Below, piece after piece: positions 1-7,615 of a stretch of 39,391 nucleotides of DNA; the stretch's first letter is position 1, and the number at the start of each line of letters is the position of its first letter. The stretch is from a virus. The notes beneath the pieces are model-generated. The model was not told the origin of the DNA and did no database searches. It saw nothing but the letters and a program-made list of their open reading frames with translations. The DNA lies in the IMG/VR virus record IMGVR_UViG_3300025141_000267, positions 1 to 39,391 of that record. One strand, given 5' to 3'. A program made the translations under genes and the position numbers.

Positions 1-2
1 GA

Positions 3-191
3 TTTAGAGGTTCAAACTTCCTTGAAACAGGTGCGGTTTACGCTCCATATGTTCCATTGATTATGACACCTCTTGTGTATGATCCATCTGACTTCACTCC
101 AAGAAAAGGTGTGATGACCAGATACGCTAAGAAAATGATTAGACCTGAATTTTATGGTAAAATCTTCTGTAAAGATTTAAACTTAGTATAA
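3..191 (+). CDS. 23: major capsid protein gp23, C-terminal end (partial)
   Basis: The reading frame is open from the window edge and ends in TAA at 189-191, giving the last 62 residues. Its stretch PLVYDPSDFTPRKGVMTRY followed by AKKMIRPEFYGKI closely matches the C-terminal end of T4 gp23, which carries the same TP..DP..F.PRKG..TRYAKKM.RP.FYG pattern. gp23 forms the hexameric capsomers of the prohead and mature capsid. The start lies outside the window. A strong terminator follows within about 30 bases, as expected for the end of a very highly expressed gene. Identity is secure despite the short piece. Confidence 0.93.
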   Translation, partial: FRGSNFLETGAVYAPYVPLIMTPLVYDPSDFTPRKGVMTRYAKKMIRPEFYGKIFCKDLNLV

Positions 192-221
192 GTTAATTAA
201 TTCTTTACTGATTTAGTTGAA

Positions 222-252
222 AAGCCCCCTTTATTTAGGGGGTTTTTCTTTT
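222..252 (+). terminator. rho-independent terminator after gp23
   Basis: The stem CCCCCT (225-230) pairs with AGGGGG (237-242) around a 6-base loop. It is flanked by an A run on the left and a T-rich tract (243-252) on the right. It lies between the gp23 stop and the next late-type promoter motif. Confidence 0.9.
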
Positions 253-257
253 GTATT

Positions 258-273
258 GATATTTATATATGAA
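258..273 (+). promoter_or_regulatory. putative late promoter motif
   Basis: GATATTTATATATGAA lies just after the gp23 terminator and about 100 bases before the next start codon. It is one of eight near-identical copies, all in gaps between plus-strand genes. The role as a late promoter is inferred from position and repetition. Confidence 0.7.
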
Positions 274-301
274 TTATATTTTATAATTTACTAGCTAAAG
301 T

Positions 302-354
302 AGTCACTAAACATAGTTAGTATAAAAAAATTAACAACCTAGAGAGTAGTGACT
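302..354 (+). promoter_or_regulatory. 5' leader inverted repeat
   Basis: AGTCACTA (302-309) is the exact reverse complement of TAGTGACT (347-354), so an 8-bp stem can enclose a 37-base loop. A smaller GTTA (316-319)/TAAC (332-335) pairing can form inside. It lies in the roughly 100-base leader of the 375-773 gene, ahead of its TTAGGAGA ribosome site. It may stabilise that mRNA or modulate its translation; chance cannot be excluded in AT-rich sequence. Confidence 0.4.
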
Positions 355-374
355 CAACATTTAGGAGAAATTAA

Positions 375-773
375 ATGGCAAAAAGAATAGGAAAGTATAA
401 AGTAAGTGCTAAAGAAAGTGCTGTATCTTTAGTAGATGGTGGTACGGCTACTGGAGCAATAATCAATGCTACTAAAACTATAACTTCAGGTGGTGATGCA
501 GTAGATGTAAGTGGTATTAATGTATTAATTGTAGATAAATCTGGTGGAAATGTAACTATCGGTGGACTTACAGGTGGTGTTGCGGGGCAAGTAGTTCAAG
601 TAGTAAGTACAGATGTTACAAATAACTTAATCATAGAACATAATGAAGGTGGTGGTAATCAAGATATTCATGTCGGAAATGGTGATATAACATATACTGC
701 AACCGCAGGTGGTTTAACTTTGGTTTGTGTTGGGTCAACATGGACAGCAATTCAAGGTCATGATTTATCATAA
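375..773 (+). CDS. small Gly/Thr/Val-rich beta-type virion protein (head decoration or fibre candidate)
   Basis: A 132-aa protein with almost no charged or aromatic residues after its basic N-terminus (MAKRIGKYK). It is rich in Gly, Val, Thr and Asn in short alternating strands, for example VTIGGLTGGVAGQVV and the ending GGLTLVCVGSTWTAIQ. That composition is typical of trimeric beta-structured phage decoration proteins or fibre tips. The gene is a single unit: its own late-type motif and long leader precede it, a good AGGAG site sits 8 bases before ATG, and a terminator follows. Position directly after gp23 and this insulated, strong expression context suggest an abundant capsid or virion protein. 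No specific family is recognised, so the function is inferred. Confidence 0.6.
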   Translation: MAKRIGKYKVSAKESAVSLVDGGTATGAIINATKTITSGGDAVDVSGINVLIVDKSGGNVTIGGLTGGVAGQVVQVVSTDVTNNLIIEHNEGGGNQDIHVGNGDITYTATAGGLTLVCVGSTWTAIQGHDLS

Positions 774-802
774 TAACTAAACCTTAAAACAATAAACAAC
801 TT

Positions 803-835
803 AAAAGGGTGGGATTTTTATCTTACCCTTTTTTG
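803..835 (+). terminator. rho-independent terminator
   Basis: GGGTGGGAT (807-815) pairs with ATCTTACCC (820-828), including two G-T pairs, around a TTTT loop. An A run precedes it and a TTTTTT run follows. It closes the 375-773 transcription unit. Confidence 0.88.
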
Positions 836-843
836 TTTTAATT

Positions 844-859
844 GATATTTATATATGAA
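844..859 (+). promoter_or_regulatory. putative late promoter motif
   Basis: GATATTTATATATGAA is identical to the copy at 258-273. It lies between a terminator and the neck gene starting at 885, with the ribosome site TTGGAGAA between motif and ATG. Confidence 0.7.
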
Positions 860-884
860 GAATTACACCTATTTGGAGAAATAA

Positions 885-2063
885 ATGTCAAAATTTAATT
901 ACTTATATTCAGACCCATTAACTGCAAATCAAGTTGTAGGACAAACTCCCTATGGAATATATGATAATGATGAAACTTTTCAAGAAGAAAGTATTCAGGT
1001 TGTTAAATATGTTGCACAAAAACTTGGACATCCCGTTATGCAATTGGAGTTTAATAGTGGTTCAATATATGCCTGTTTAGAAGAAGCAGTTTCTGAATAT
1101 TCAGCACAAATAAATTATTATAATACAAAAAATTGGTTATGGGAACATTATGGTTCAACAGCTAGAGAAAGTGGTTCAGCATTGGGTAGTACAGGTTCAC
1201 ATGAACCAGAATCTCCACATTTGGGTACAACATTTATGTTAGCTGAACAATATGGTGAGGCTGTAAATGTTGGTGGTGGATTAACATTATATTCAGGTTC
1301 ATTATCTTTATCAAGTTCAAAACAAGTTTATGATTTAGAAAATGAAGCTTCATTGGAAAAAGATGGTGAGAGACTTGAAATCCAACGAGTTTTTAATCAA
1401 CAACCAGCTGCTATATCACGATTTTATGATCCATTTGCTGGAACATATGATAATGTTGAAATGTTAGACGCTTTTGGAATGGGTAATGTATCACCAGCAG
1501 TTTCTTACATATTAAGACCTATATCATATGACTTGGCTAGAGCAAATGCAATAGAAACCAATGATTTAATCAGAAAATCTGCGTATTCATTTGAATTAAT
1601 AAATAATAAATTAAGAATATTTCCTAAACCTAAATCAGATGATGTAGGTGATAAGATATATTTTCAATATTATTTAAAAGAAGATAAACAATTGACATCA
1701 AGAAATTGGACAAATTCAAAAGTATCAGACCCATCAAACATACCATATAAATTTTTAACATATACAGAAATAAACTCGGCTGGTAGAAATTGGATTAGGA
1801 AATTTACCTTGGCAACAGCAAAAGAATTACTTGGAATAATTAGAAGTAAATATGCTTCAATGCCACTTCCAAATGGTGAAGTATCACTTGATGGTGAAGC
1901 ATTAAAGGCTGAAGGAAGAGAAGAAAAAAGTTTATTACTTGAAGAAATAAAAGAATTTTTAGAAGCAGTTTCACTTTCAGAAAGGTCGAGACAGGAACAA
2001 GAACAAGCTGATGCACAACAACAAGTATTAAATAAAGCACCACTTAAAATATACATAGGATAA
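885..2063 (+). CDS. 13: neck protein gp13-like head completion protein
   Basis: A 392-aa protein; T4 gp13 is about 309 aa. The N-terminal half has an acidic helix pattern (residues ~45-85, EEAVSEYSAQINYYNTKNWLW) typical of gp13-type neck proteins of marine T4-like phages. The C-terminus (~340-385) is a charged Glu/Gln-rich helix. gp13 and gp14 close the DNA-filled head and form the tail-docking neck. The start has TTGGAGAA 8 bases upstream. The next gene, gp14-like, starts 5 bases after this stop, supporting the pair. It is longer than T4 gp13, mainly through an insert around residues 90-150 rich in Gly and Ser. Assignment rests on family pattern and gene order, not on a diagnostic motif. Confidence 0.75.
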   Translation: MSKFNYLYSDPLTANQVVGQTPYGIYDNDETFQEESIQVVKYVAQKLGHPVMQLEFNSGSIYACLEEAVSEYSAQINYYNTKNWLWEHYGSTARESGSALGSTGSHEPESPHLGTTFMLAEQYGEAVNVGGGLTLYSGSLSLSSSKQVYDLENEASLEKDGERLEIQRVFNQQPAAISRFYDPFAGTYDNVEMLDAFGMGNVSPAVSYILRPISYDLARANAIETNDLIRKSAYSFELINNKLRIFPKPKSDDVGDKIYFQYYLKEDKQLTSRNWTNSKVSDPSNIPYKFLTYTEINSAGRNWIRKFTLATAKELLGIIRSKYASMPLPNGEVSLDGEALKAEGREEKSLLLEEIKEFLEAVSLSERSRQEQEQADAQQQVLNKAPLKIYIG

Positions 2064-2067
2064 TATT

Positions 2068-2541
2068 ATGTCTCAAACAAAACCATTTTTTATACCACAA
2101 AAAGAGTTTGATTTAATCAATCAAATGAATGAAGAATTGATTGATGAGATTGTTGGACAATCTGTTGATATTTATAAAGTAAATATAGACAAAACAGATG
2201 ATAACATATATGGTGAATCAACAACAAAATATTATGACATCGGATTTAGAGTAAATTGTCTTATTCTATTTAATGAACCTGATAATGTTCAAGATGAGTT
2301 TGGAACTGATTTAAATTCTTCAATTGAAATGTATTTTCAAAGAGAAAATCTATCAAGTGGTTCGTTAAATTTCTATCCAGAGGTTGGTGACATTGTTGAT
2401 TGGAATAATTTTTATTGGGAAATTAATGGAACAGCAGAACCGGATTTATTTGCTGGACATCCAAATTTTAAACATAATATAAAAGCTACTGCACATCGTT
2501 CAAGATTATCATCGTTACAAATAGAAGAAAGGCCAAGATAA
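2068..2541 (+). CDS. 14: neck protein gp14-like
   Basis: A 157-aa protein. The core (residues ~25-135) has the gp14 layout: an early ELIDEIVGQSVDIYKVN strand-helix unit, DDNIYGESTTKYY, a hydrophobic CLILFNEPD strand, a residue ~90 helix, then EVGDIVDWNNFYWEING. T4 gp14 is longer (256 aa), so this is a compact version. With gp13 it forms the neck that joins head and tail. It starts 5 bases after gp13 and its stop overlaps the next start by one base (TAATG), so translation is probably coupled. Confidence comes from the pattern plus the gp13 neighbour. Confidence 0.75.
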   Translation: MSQTKPFFIPQKEFDLINQMNEELIDEIVGQSVDIYKVNIDKTDDNIYGESTTKYYDIGFRVNCLILFNEPDNVQDEFGTDLNSSIEMYFQRENLSSGSLNFYPEVGDIVDWNNFYWEINGTAEPDLFAGHPNFKHNIKATAHRSRLSSLQIEERPR

Positions 2542-2660
2542 TGCCAAATAAAGCAGCAAAATTAAGAAAACAAGAACGAAGAAAAAAGAATAAAATATTA
2601 GAAAGAACAGGTAGAACACCTGCACAAATAAAAAGATTTAAAAAACGAGGTACAAAATAA
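2541..2660 (+). CDS. 39-aa highly basic small protein
   Basis: Starts at ATG 2541-2543, sharing one base with the gp14 stop, and ends in TAA immediately before the ATG at 2661. The product is 39 residues, nearly half Lys or Arg (KLRKQERRKKNKILERTGR), with no acidic stretch and a likely single helix. Tight packing between two coding genes and a frame filling the whole gap support it as a real gene. It could bind nucleic acid in the head-neck region or act as an assembly factor. No family is recognised and the function is unknown. Confidence 0.6.
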   Translation: MPNKAAKLRKQERRKKNKILERTGRTPAQIKRFKKRGTK

Positions 2661-3977
2661 ATGAGTTTAGATTTATTAAAAGAGAGATTTGGAATAAATC
2701 ATTTAACAAAAGATGATATAATACCAGAACTTGAAAAAGAGATTAAAAACAAAGAAAATATAATTCAAAATTTGGAAGAAGAAAGTAATGATTTAGCTAA
2801 CCAAGTGGTTACTTTAGAAAAAGAAAAATCTGTTATTTTAGAAGAATTAAATCAATCTAAATGGATGGAAAATACAATTACTTCAAATACAAAAAAAATA
2901 TATGAAGATAAAATTAAAACAATGGGTATTGTAGATAGTTCAGATTTAATCCCTATGTTGATTGAGGTTTCAAGAAAAAAACAAGGTAATGAAAAATTAA
3001 ATTGGGGTAATTGGTTAGAAATACCAGAGAATATATATCTGTTACAGATAAATGAAAATATAGCGAGGAAAGTATTTGAAGATACAAATGTTTTAATAGA
3101 TAGAAATATAAATTATATAAATGAAAAAATAAGAACAAGAGCTGGAGATGTACCTACAGCTGTTGATACAGATTATATATTAACATTTGCTGGTGATTCT
3201 GTAGACGATTTTGTAGAAACTACATTTAATCCTGATAATTATGATGGTACAGGAGTTGGACTTAATCACGGATATACCGTTTCTTTTTGGATTAAACCAG
3301 ATGAAATTGGTGGATTTCGTCAAGCTTTAGGTAGAAGGTCGGAAAATAATGGTAGATTTCATTTTGGTATTAAATCTGCTACTCTTACGCATGTGGGTGT
3401 AGGTTCAGCCGCCAAGGATGGTAATACACATAATGATGGTGTTGAAACTGGTCACGGAATGGAAGCAGGTAATTGGTATCATTGGGTTGTAACATATGGT
3501 GGTGATGACCACGAAGACATTAGTGGTGATAGGCATGTTCGGATATGGATAAATGGAAAAGAAATCTATAAAGATGGAGCCGATAGTGGTACTGGAAACG
3601 AGAATGGTATGGGAACTGCAAATTGGCAACCAAGTTGGACTAATACCGTTAATGATGCAAGTAATGTTTACTTAGGAGCTCGTACTGATTTTAATGGACT
3701 CCCTGATAGTCCATACTCTCAGGGTTGGGCTTGTAGTCTTAGTGAAATAGCTATTTACAATACAGAAAAAGATGAAGATGGTACTTTTGCTAACGCAGTA
3801 TATAATGCTGGATGGGGTTATGACCATACAAATAATAGTAATCTTGTAGGATATTGGAGATTAAATGAAGGTAGTGGAACTCGTGCTGAAGATTTATCGG
3901 GAAATGGTAATCACGGAACATTAACTACTGAGGGTACAGGAATACCAACTTGGACAAAAAATGGGAGTTATGAATAA
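2661..3977 (+). CDS. coiled-coil and LamG/concanavalin-A-like lectin protein of the neck region
   Basis: A 438-aa protein. Residues ~18-75 form a charged coiled coil with repeated Glu/Lys/Leu heptads. Residues ~95-155 are mixed helix. Residues ~170-435 form one LamG-type jelly-roll lectin domain, shown by TVSFWIKPDEIGGF, the strand pair NWYHWVVTYGG and RHVRIWINGKEIY, and the late NLVGYWRLNEGSGTRAEDLSGNGNHG. LamG domains bind sugars or form passive adhesion sites on phage virions. The gene lies between gp14 and gp15, where T4 has no such protein, and is coupled on both sides (starts at the base after the previous stop; its TAA overlaps the next ATG). A neck or whisker adhesin is the likely role. 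Codon use looks slightly less AT-rich over the lectin half, consistent with a swapped-in domain. Confidence 0.8.
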   Translation: MSLDLLKERFGINHLTKDDIIPELEKEIKNKENIIQNLEEESNDLANQVVTLEKEKSVILEELNQSKWMENTITSNTKKIYEDKIKTMGIVDSSDLIPMLIEVSRKKQGNEKLNWGNWLEIPENIYLLQINENIARKVFEDTNVLIDRNINYINEKIRTRAGDVPTAVDTDYILTFAGDSVDDFVETTFNPDNYDGTGVGLNHGYTVSFWIKPDEIGGFRQALGRRSENNGRFHFGIKSATLTHVGVGSAAKDGNTHNDGVETGHGMEAGNWYHWVVTYGGDDHEDISGDRHVRIWINGKEIYKDGADSGTGNENGMGTANWQPSWTNTVNDASNVYLGARTDFNGLPDSPYSQGWACSLSEIAIYNTEKDEDGTFANAVYNAGWGYDHTNNSNLVGYWRLNEGSGTRAEDLSGNGNHGTLTTEGTGIPTWTKNGSYE

Positions 3978-4360
3978 TGGCTGTTCAACAAATTATAGGA
4001 AAGAAAATTACGAAGTTTGATACAAGTAATCCTAATTACCAAGAAAAACCTAAACCTAAAAAAGAGGTAAGTGGTAATGTTAGAGATGATGAAGATGTCT
4101 ATGGTGAAAGAAAACATTATTATACACCTGAATCAAATGGTAATTTACAAATGGAAGAACTAATGGGTAAGGTTTTAAATAAATTAGATAATATACCTGG
4201 TAGTAGTCAAACAGGTACAAAGGCTGTTGAAGTAGATATTAAAAAAGAAATAGCTATTGGTAAAGCTGATATGAGTAGTATTAAATCAGAAGAAGTTAAA
4301 GGTAAAGTAAACAATAAACTTGATAAACTTAAAAAACTGAGAAGACGAAATGGCCGTTAA
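3977..4360 (+). CDS. hypothetical protein, Lys-rich, between LamG protein and gp15
   Basis: A 127-aa hydrophilic protein with no Cys and no membrane segment. The N-terminus (AVQQIIGKKITKFD) is followed by a Pro/Lys-rich linker, a Tyr/His patch (GERKHYYTPE) around residues 46-55, and a C-terminal Lys/Ile/Glu-rich helical region ending KLRRRNGR. It starts on the last base of the LamG stop and overlaps the gp15-like start by 11 bases, so it belongs to the neck/tail-completion operon. It may be a structural linker or a chaperone for the LamG protein. No family is recognised. Confidence 0.6.
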   Translation: MAVQQIIGKKITKFDTSNPNYQEKPKPKKEVSGNVRDDEDVYGERKHYYTPESNGNLQMEELMGKVLNKLDNIPGSSQTGTKAVEVDIKKEIAIGKADMSSIKSEEVKGKVNNKLDKLKKLRRRNGR

Positions 4361-5213
4361 ACCAATAACAAATAAACAAGTAGTTAATAAAGAAACTATT
4401 AACAGAGCTAACCAAGTTTCCACAAAAGCTGAAACTATTAGGGGTAATCGTGGAACAACAATTGTTCCTGGTCATAACTTTTCAGAAAATTATGCAATTA
4501 CACTTAAAGATATTGATGCTTCCATTTTAAATCATGTAAAAAATATAATCAAACCAAGAGTTAAAGAAGCAAATGAGGTAATAAAAATACCTGTGTATTA
4601 TGGAAATGAGGAAAGATGGAAAGCAGTTAGAAAAAGAGGAGTATTAAGAGATAAAAATAATTCATTAATTTTACCATTGATAATGTTACGAAGAACTGAA
4701 GTTGCAAGAAATGATTTATCAGGACAATCTTATGCTCACGATGTTAAAAATGAACATATTAATGTAGTTAGAAATTCAAGTTGGAGTAAAGATAATCAAT
4801 ATGATAGATTTTCAGTATTGACAAATGTTAAACCATCTTATGAAAATATTGTTACTACTATGCCAACATATAGTGATGTAACTTATGATTTTGTATTATG
4901 GACAAATTTCATTGAACAGATGAATCCATTAATTGAATCATTCGTAAACCACAGTCATACTTATTGGGGTGGGGGAACTGATTTAAAGTTTATAAGCACA
5001 ATAGATACTATATCTGATGCATCAGAAATGGCTCAAGAAGGTGAGAGATTTATAAAATCAACATTTACTTTAACAACAAAAGCTTATTTATTACCAGAAT
5101 ATTTAAATTCAGTAGTTACAAACAAAATATCAAATATGAGAAAACAACTAACACCATCAAGAGTTGTATTTGGATTTGAAGGTGATGCTACAGATGAACA
5201 AGTAGGAAAATAA
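4350..5213 (+). CDS. 15: tail completion/sheath stabiliser gp15-like
   Basis: A 287-aa protein; T4 gp15 is 272 aa. The order of features fits gp15: a strand IKIPVYYGNEERW (~80-92), matching T4 IRVPITYASKEHF; a hydrophobic LILPLIMLRRTEV (~106-118), matching T4 ILPRINLHL; then TYDFVLWTNFIEQMNPLIESF (split here at residues ~180-200), matching the T4 stretch YELSIFTRYEDDMFQIVEQ; then a C-terminal strand block. gp15 caps the tail and connects it to the neck. It starts inside the previous gene with 11 bases of overlap. The N-terminal 60 residues are longer and more basic than in T4. No terminator follows; a late-type motif does. Confidence 0.75.
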   Translation: MAVKPITNKQVVNKETINRANQVSTKAETIRGNRGTTIVPGHNFSENYAITLKDIDASILNHVKNIIKPRVKEANEVIKIPVYYGNEERWKAVRKRGVLRDKNNSLILPLIMLRRTEVARNDLSGQSYAHDVKNEHINVVRNSSWSKDNQYDRFSVLTNVKPSYENIVTTMPTYSDVTYDFVLWTNFIEQMNPLIESFVNHSHTYWGGGTDLKFISTIDTISDASEMAQEGERFIKSTFTLTTKAYLLPEYLNSVVTNKISNMRKQLTPSRVVFGFEGDATDEQVGK

Positions 5214-5237
5214 ATTACTTGTTTTTAAAATTTATAT

Positions 5238-5251
5238 ATATTTATATATAG
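5238..5251 (+). promoter_or_regulatory. putative late promoter motif (variant)
   Basis: ATATTTATATATAG follows the gp15 stop and lies about 33 bases before the start at 5284. It matches the shared motif except that A replaces G at the end. Confidence 0.6.
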
Positions 5252-5283
5252 TTAATTAACAAATCATAAATGGAGGTTATAAA

Positions 5284-5565
5284 ATGCCAAAAGAAGTAAA
5301 ATTTACAGAAGAAGAACTTAATCAGGTCAAAGATATTCAAAATAGTTATTTAAATATACAAAATAGATTTGGTCAAATACATGTAATTAGACTTAGGCTT
5401 CAAGAGCAATTATCAAATTTAGAAAAAGGACAAACAGAAGTTGATAATGAATATAAGAAAGTACAAGAAAAAGAAAGTTCTTTTTTATCTGAAGTCACAA
5501 AAAAATATGGTGAAGGTTCCCTAAATCCTGAAACAGGTGTATTCACAGCAAATAAATCAGAATAA
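5284..5565 (+). CDS. small coiled-coil protein upstream of tail sheath
   Basis: A 93-aa protein. Residues ~8-75 form a continuous, highly charged helix with heptad hydrophobics (EELNQVKDIQNSYLNIQNRF, then LQEQLSNLEKG). The C-terminus is GSLNPETGVF, a short beta-turn tail typical of small phage coiled-coil proteins. It is preceded by a strong GGAGGTTATAAA ribosome site, has its own late-type motif and is closed by a hairpin terminator, so it is expressed as a separate late unit. It may be a minor virion or tail-assembly protein. No named family recognised. Confidence 0.6.
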   Translation: MPKEVKFTEEELNQVKDIQNSYLNIQNRFGQIHVIRLRLQEQLSNLEKGQTEVDNEYKKVQEKESSFLSEVTKKYGEGSLNPETGVFTANKSE

Positions 5566-5570
5566 TAAAA

Positions 5571-5597
5571 AATAATATCAGCGTTTGATATTATTTT
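5571..5597 (+). terminator. hairpin terminator
   Basis: AATAATATCA (5571-5580) pairs with TGATATTATT (5586-5595) around GCGTT, followed by a short T run. It is AT-rich, but the 10-bp stem is perfect and lies between a stop codon and a late-type motif. Confidence 0.75.
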
Positions 5598-5600
5598 CAT

Positions 5601-5615
5601 ATATTTATATATGAA
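5601..5615 (+). promoter_or_regulatory. putative late promoter motif
   Basis: ATATTTATATATGAA directly follows the terminator and is about 60 bases upstream of the sheath gene. Confidence 0.7.
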
Positions 5616-5677
5616 AAATACTTGCGCACAAAAGTATTAAAAAATTATTATAATAATCTAAATTTAGGAGATATCAA

Positions 5678-7504
5678 ATGGCCGAAAAAATAATTTCCCC
5701 TGGTGTATTTACAAATGAAATAGACCAAAGTTTTTTACCAGCTGCTGTAGCTGATATAGGTGCCTGTCTTATAGGACCAACTGTAAAAGGTCCTGCATTA
5801 GTTCCTACTATTGTATCATCTTATTCAGACTTTCAAAACAAGTTTGGAGATGTTTTCAAGAGTGGATCTGATTCAGTTCAATACTTTACATCACATTGTG
5901 CTGAACAATATTTAAAAAATTCAGACACATTAACTGTTGTAAGAATATTAGATGGTGCTTATGCACCAGCTGAAGCTTCAATAACTGCTTCGGGTCTAGC
6001 TAAAAATGCATTTACATTGAAAACATTATCTGATGGTTCAATTTTAAATAACGCTGATGAAACTGCTAGAACAAATAATATATTACTAAGTGGTTCCAAA
6101 CATAACATTAGATATGAAATTACAAGTAAAAATGATAAAAAAGGTACATTTACTCTTTTACTTAGAAGAGGTGATGATATACACAAGAGAAAACAAGTAT
6201 TAGAAACATTTAATAATGTAACTCTTGACCCAAATTCAACAAATTATATATCAAAAGTGGTAGGAGACCAAGTTCAAACTATTAGAACAGATGAAAATTC
6301 TTTACCATTCTTACAATTATCTGGTTCATACCCAAACAAATCTAAACTTGTTAGAGTTGATGGCGTTTTAAATACATCAGATTACATTGATGAAAATGGA
6401 AATGTAGTTGATACCCATCAAAATGGTGCAAATGTATCTGCTTCATTACCAGCTGAAGGTAGTGGTTCAGCAAATGGTGGATTTACAAATGGTTCAGATG
6501 GATATCTTGGATTTGATGCCGTAGGTGGTATACAAGTTGGAACAGATGGAACAGCAACTGGTTCAGGAGTTGCTTTTTATGAAAAAATAACTACAACTAA
6601 TGTTCAAGGATTTGATTTAGGTGATACAACTGGAATTTCTTTTAATAGAGGTAGAGCTTCATACATAACAGCTCTTAATTTATTATCAAATCAAGATGAA
6701 TATGATATTAATTTAATAATGGCTCCTGGTGTAATATCAAAACAACATTCAGGCATAGCTTCAAAAATATTAGATGTATGTGAAAGTAGAGGTGATTGTT
6801 TTGCAGTTCTTGACCCTGTGTTGTATGGTAGTACAGTTACTAATGTTACTTCTGAAGCTGAAACACGAGACTCAAATTATGGAGCTGTTTATTGGCCTTG
6901 GGTTATGATTCCAGATTCTCAAATTGCTGGGAATTCAAGATGGGTTCCACCTTCAGTAGTTATTCCTGGAATTTATGCATTTAATGATAAAGTGGCTCAT
7001 CCATGGTTTGCTCCAGCTGGATTAAATCGTGGTGGTATTGATATAGCGATACAAGCTGAAAGAAAATTAACTCAAGCTGATAGAGATTCATTATATGATT
7101 CAAATGTTAATCCAATTGCAACATTCCCTGGACAGGGTGTGACGGTATTTGGTCAAAAAACATTACAGAAAAAGGCATCAGCACTTGATAGAATTAATGT
7201 AAGACGACTATTAATCAGAGTTAAGAAGTTTATCGCTTCTGCATCGAGATTTCTTGTATTTGAACAAAATACAAATGCAACTCGTCAGAGATTTTTATCA
7301 ATAGCTAATCCATTCCTTGAACAAGTTCAATCTAACTCGGGATTATCTGCATTTAGAGTTGTAATGGATGATACGAATAATACACCTGATACAATTGATA
7401 GAAATCAATTAATCGGACAATTATTCTTACAACCTACAAGAACAGCTGAGTTTATTGTATTAGACTTTACAATACAACCAACTGGTGCTTCCTTTCCAGA
7501 GTAA
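5678..7504 (+). CDS. 18: tail sheath protein gp18
   Basis: A 608-aa protein; T4 gp18 is 659 aa. The N-terminus ISPGVFTNEIDQSFLP followed by the GACLIGPTVKGPALVPTIV segment is characteristic of phage contractile sheaths. The C-terminal domain (~490-605) carries the conserved sheath features INVRRLLIRVKKFIASASR, FEQNTNATR and a final FIVLDFTIQPTGASFPE. Sheath subunits polymerise around the tail tube and contract on infection. The variable, surface-exposed middle (~100-330) is Ser/Gly/Thr-rich. The gene stands alone between a late-type motif with AGGAG site and a terminator, consistent with high late expression. The tube gene follows, as in T4 (18-19). Confidence 0.95.
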   Translation: MAEKIISPGVFTNEIDQSFLPAAVADIGACLIGPTVKGPALVPTIVSSYSDFQNKFGDVFKSGSDSVQYFTSHCAEQYLKNSDTLTVVRILDGAYAPAEASITASGLAKNAFTLKTLSDGSILNNADETARTNNILLSGSKHNIRYEITSKNDKKGTFTLLLRRGDDIHKRKQVLETFNNVTLDPNSTNYISKVVGDQVQTIRTDENSLPFLQLSGSYPNKSKLVRVDGVLNTSDYIDENGNVVDTHQNGANVSASLPAEGSGSANGGFTNGSDGYLGFDAVGGIQVGTDGTATGSGVAFYEKITTTNVQGFDLGDTTGISFNRGRASYITALNLLSNQDEYDINLIMAPGVISKQHSGIASKILDVCESRGDCFAVLDPVLYGSTVTNVTSEAETRDSNYGAVYWPWVMIPDSQIAGNSRWVPPSVVIPGIYAFNDKVAHPWFAPAGLNRGGIDIAIQAERKLTQADRDSLYDSNVNPIATFPGQGVTVFGQKTLQKKASALDRINVRRLLIRVKKFIASASRFLVFEQNTNATRQRFLSIANPFLEQVQSNSGLSAFRVVMDDTNNTPDTIDRNQLIGQLFLQPTRTAEFIVLDFTIQPTGASFPE

Positions 7505-7527
7505 TAGTTAGATAAAATAACTAAAAG

Positions 7528-7560
7528 AAAAGGGATTTTGAAATATAAATCCCTTTTTTT
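7528..7560 (+). terminator. rho-independent terminator after gp18
   Basis: GGGATTT (7532-7538) pairs with AAATCCC (7547-7553), extended by AAAA/TTTT pairs. The T tract begins at 7554. Confidence 0.88.
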
Positions 7561-7571
7561 TATATTTTTTA

Positions 7572-7586
7572 ATATTTATATATGAA
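7572..7586 (+). promoter_or_regulatory. putative late promoter motif
   Basis: ATATTTATATATGAA lies between the gp18 terminator and the tube gene, with TTAGGAGAAAAA as ribosome site further down. Confidence 0.7.
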
Positions 7587-7615
7587 AGTAAAGGTATGTA
7601 ATTAGGAGAAAAAAG

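Noticed and set aside
1670-2056. 128-aa minus-strand frame opposite gp13
   Set aside because: Ser/Cys/Leu-rich antisense of a Glu/Lys/Gln-rich helix, with no promoter or ribosome site.
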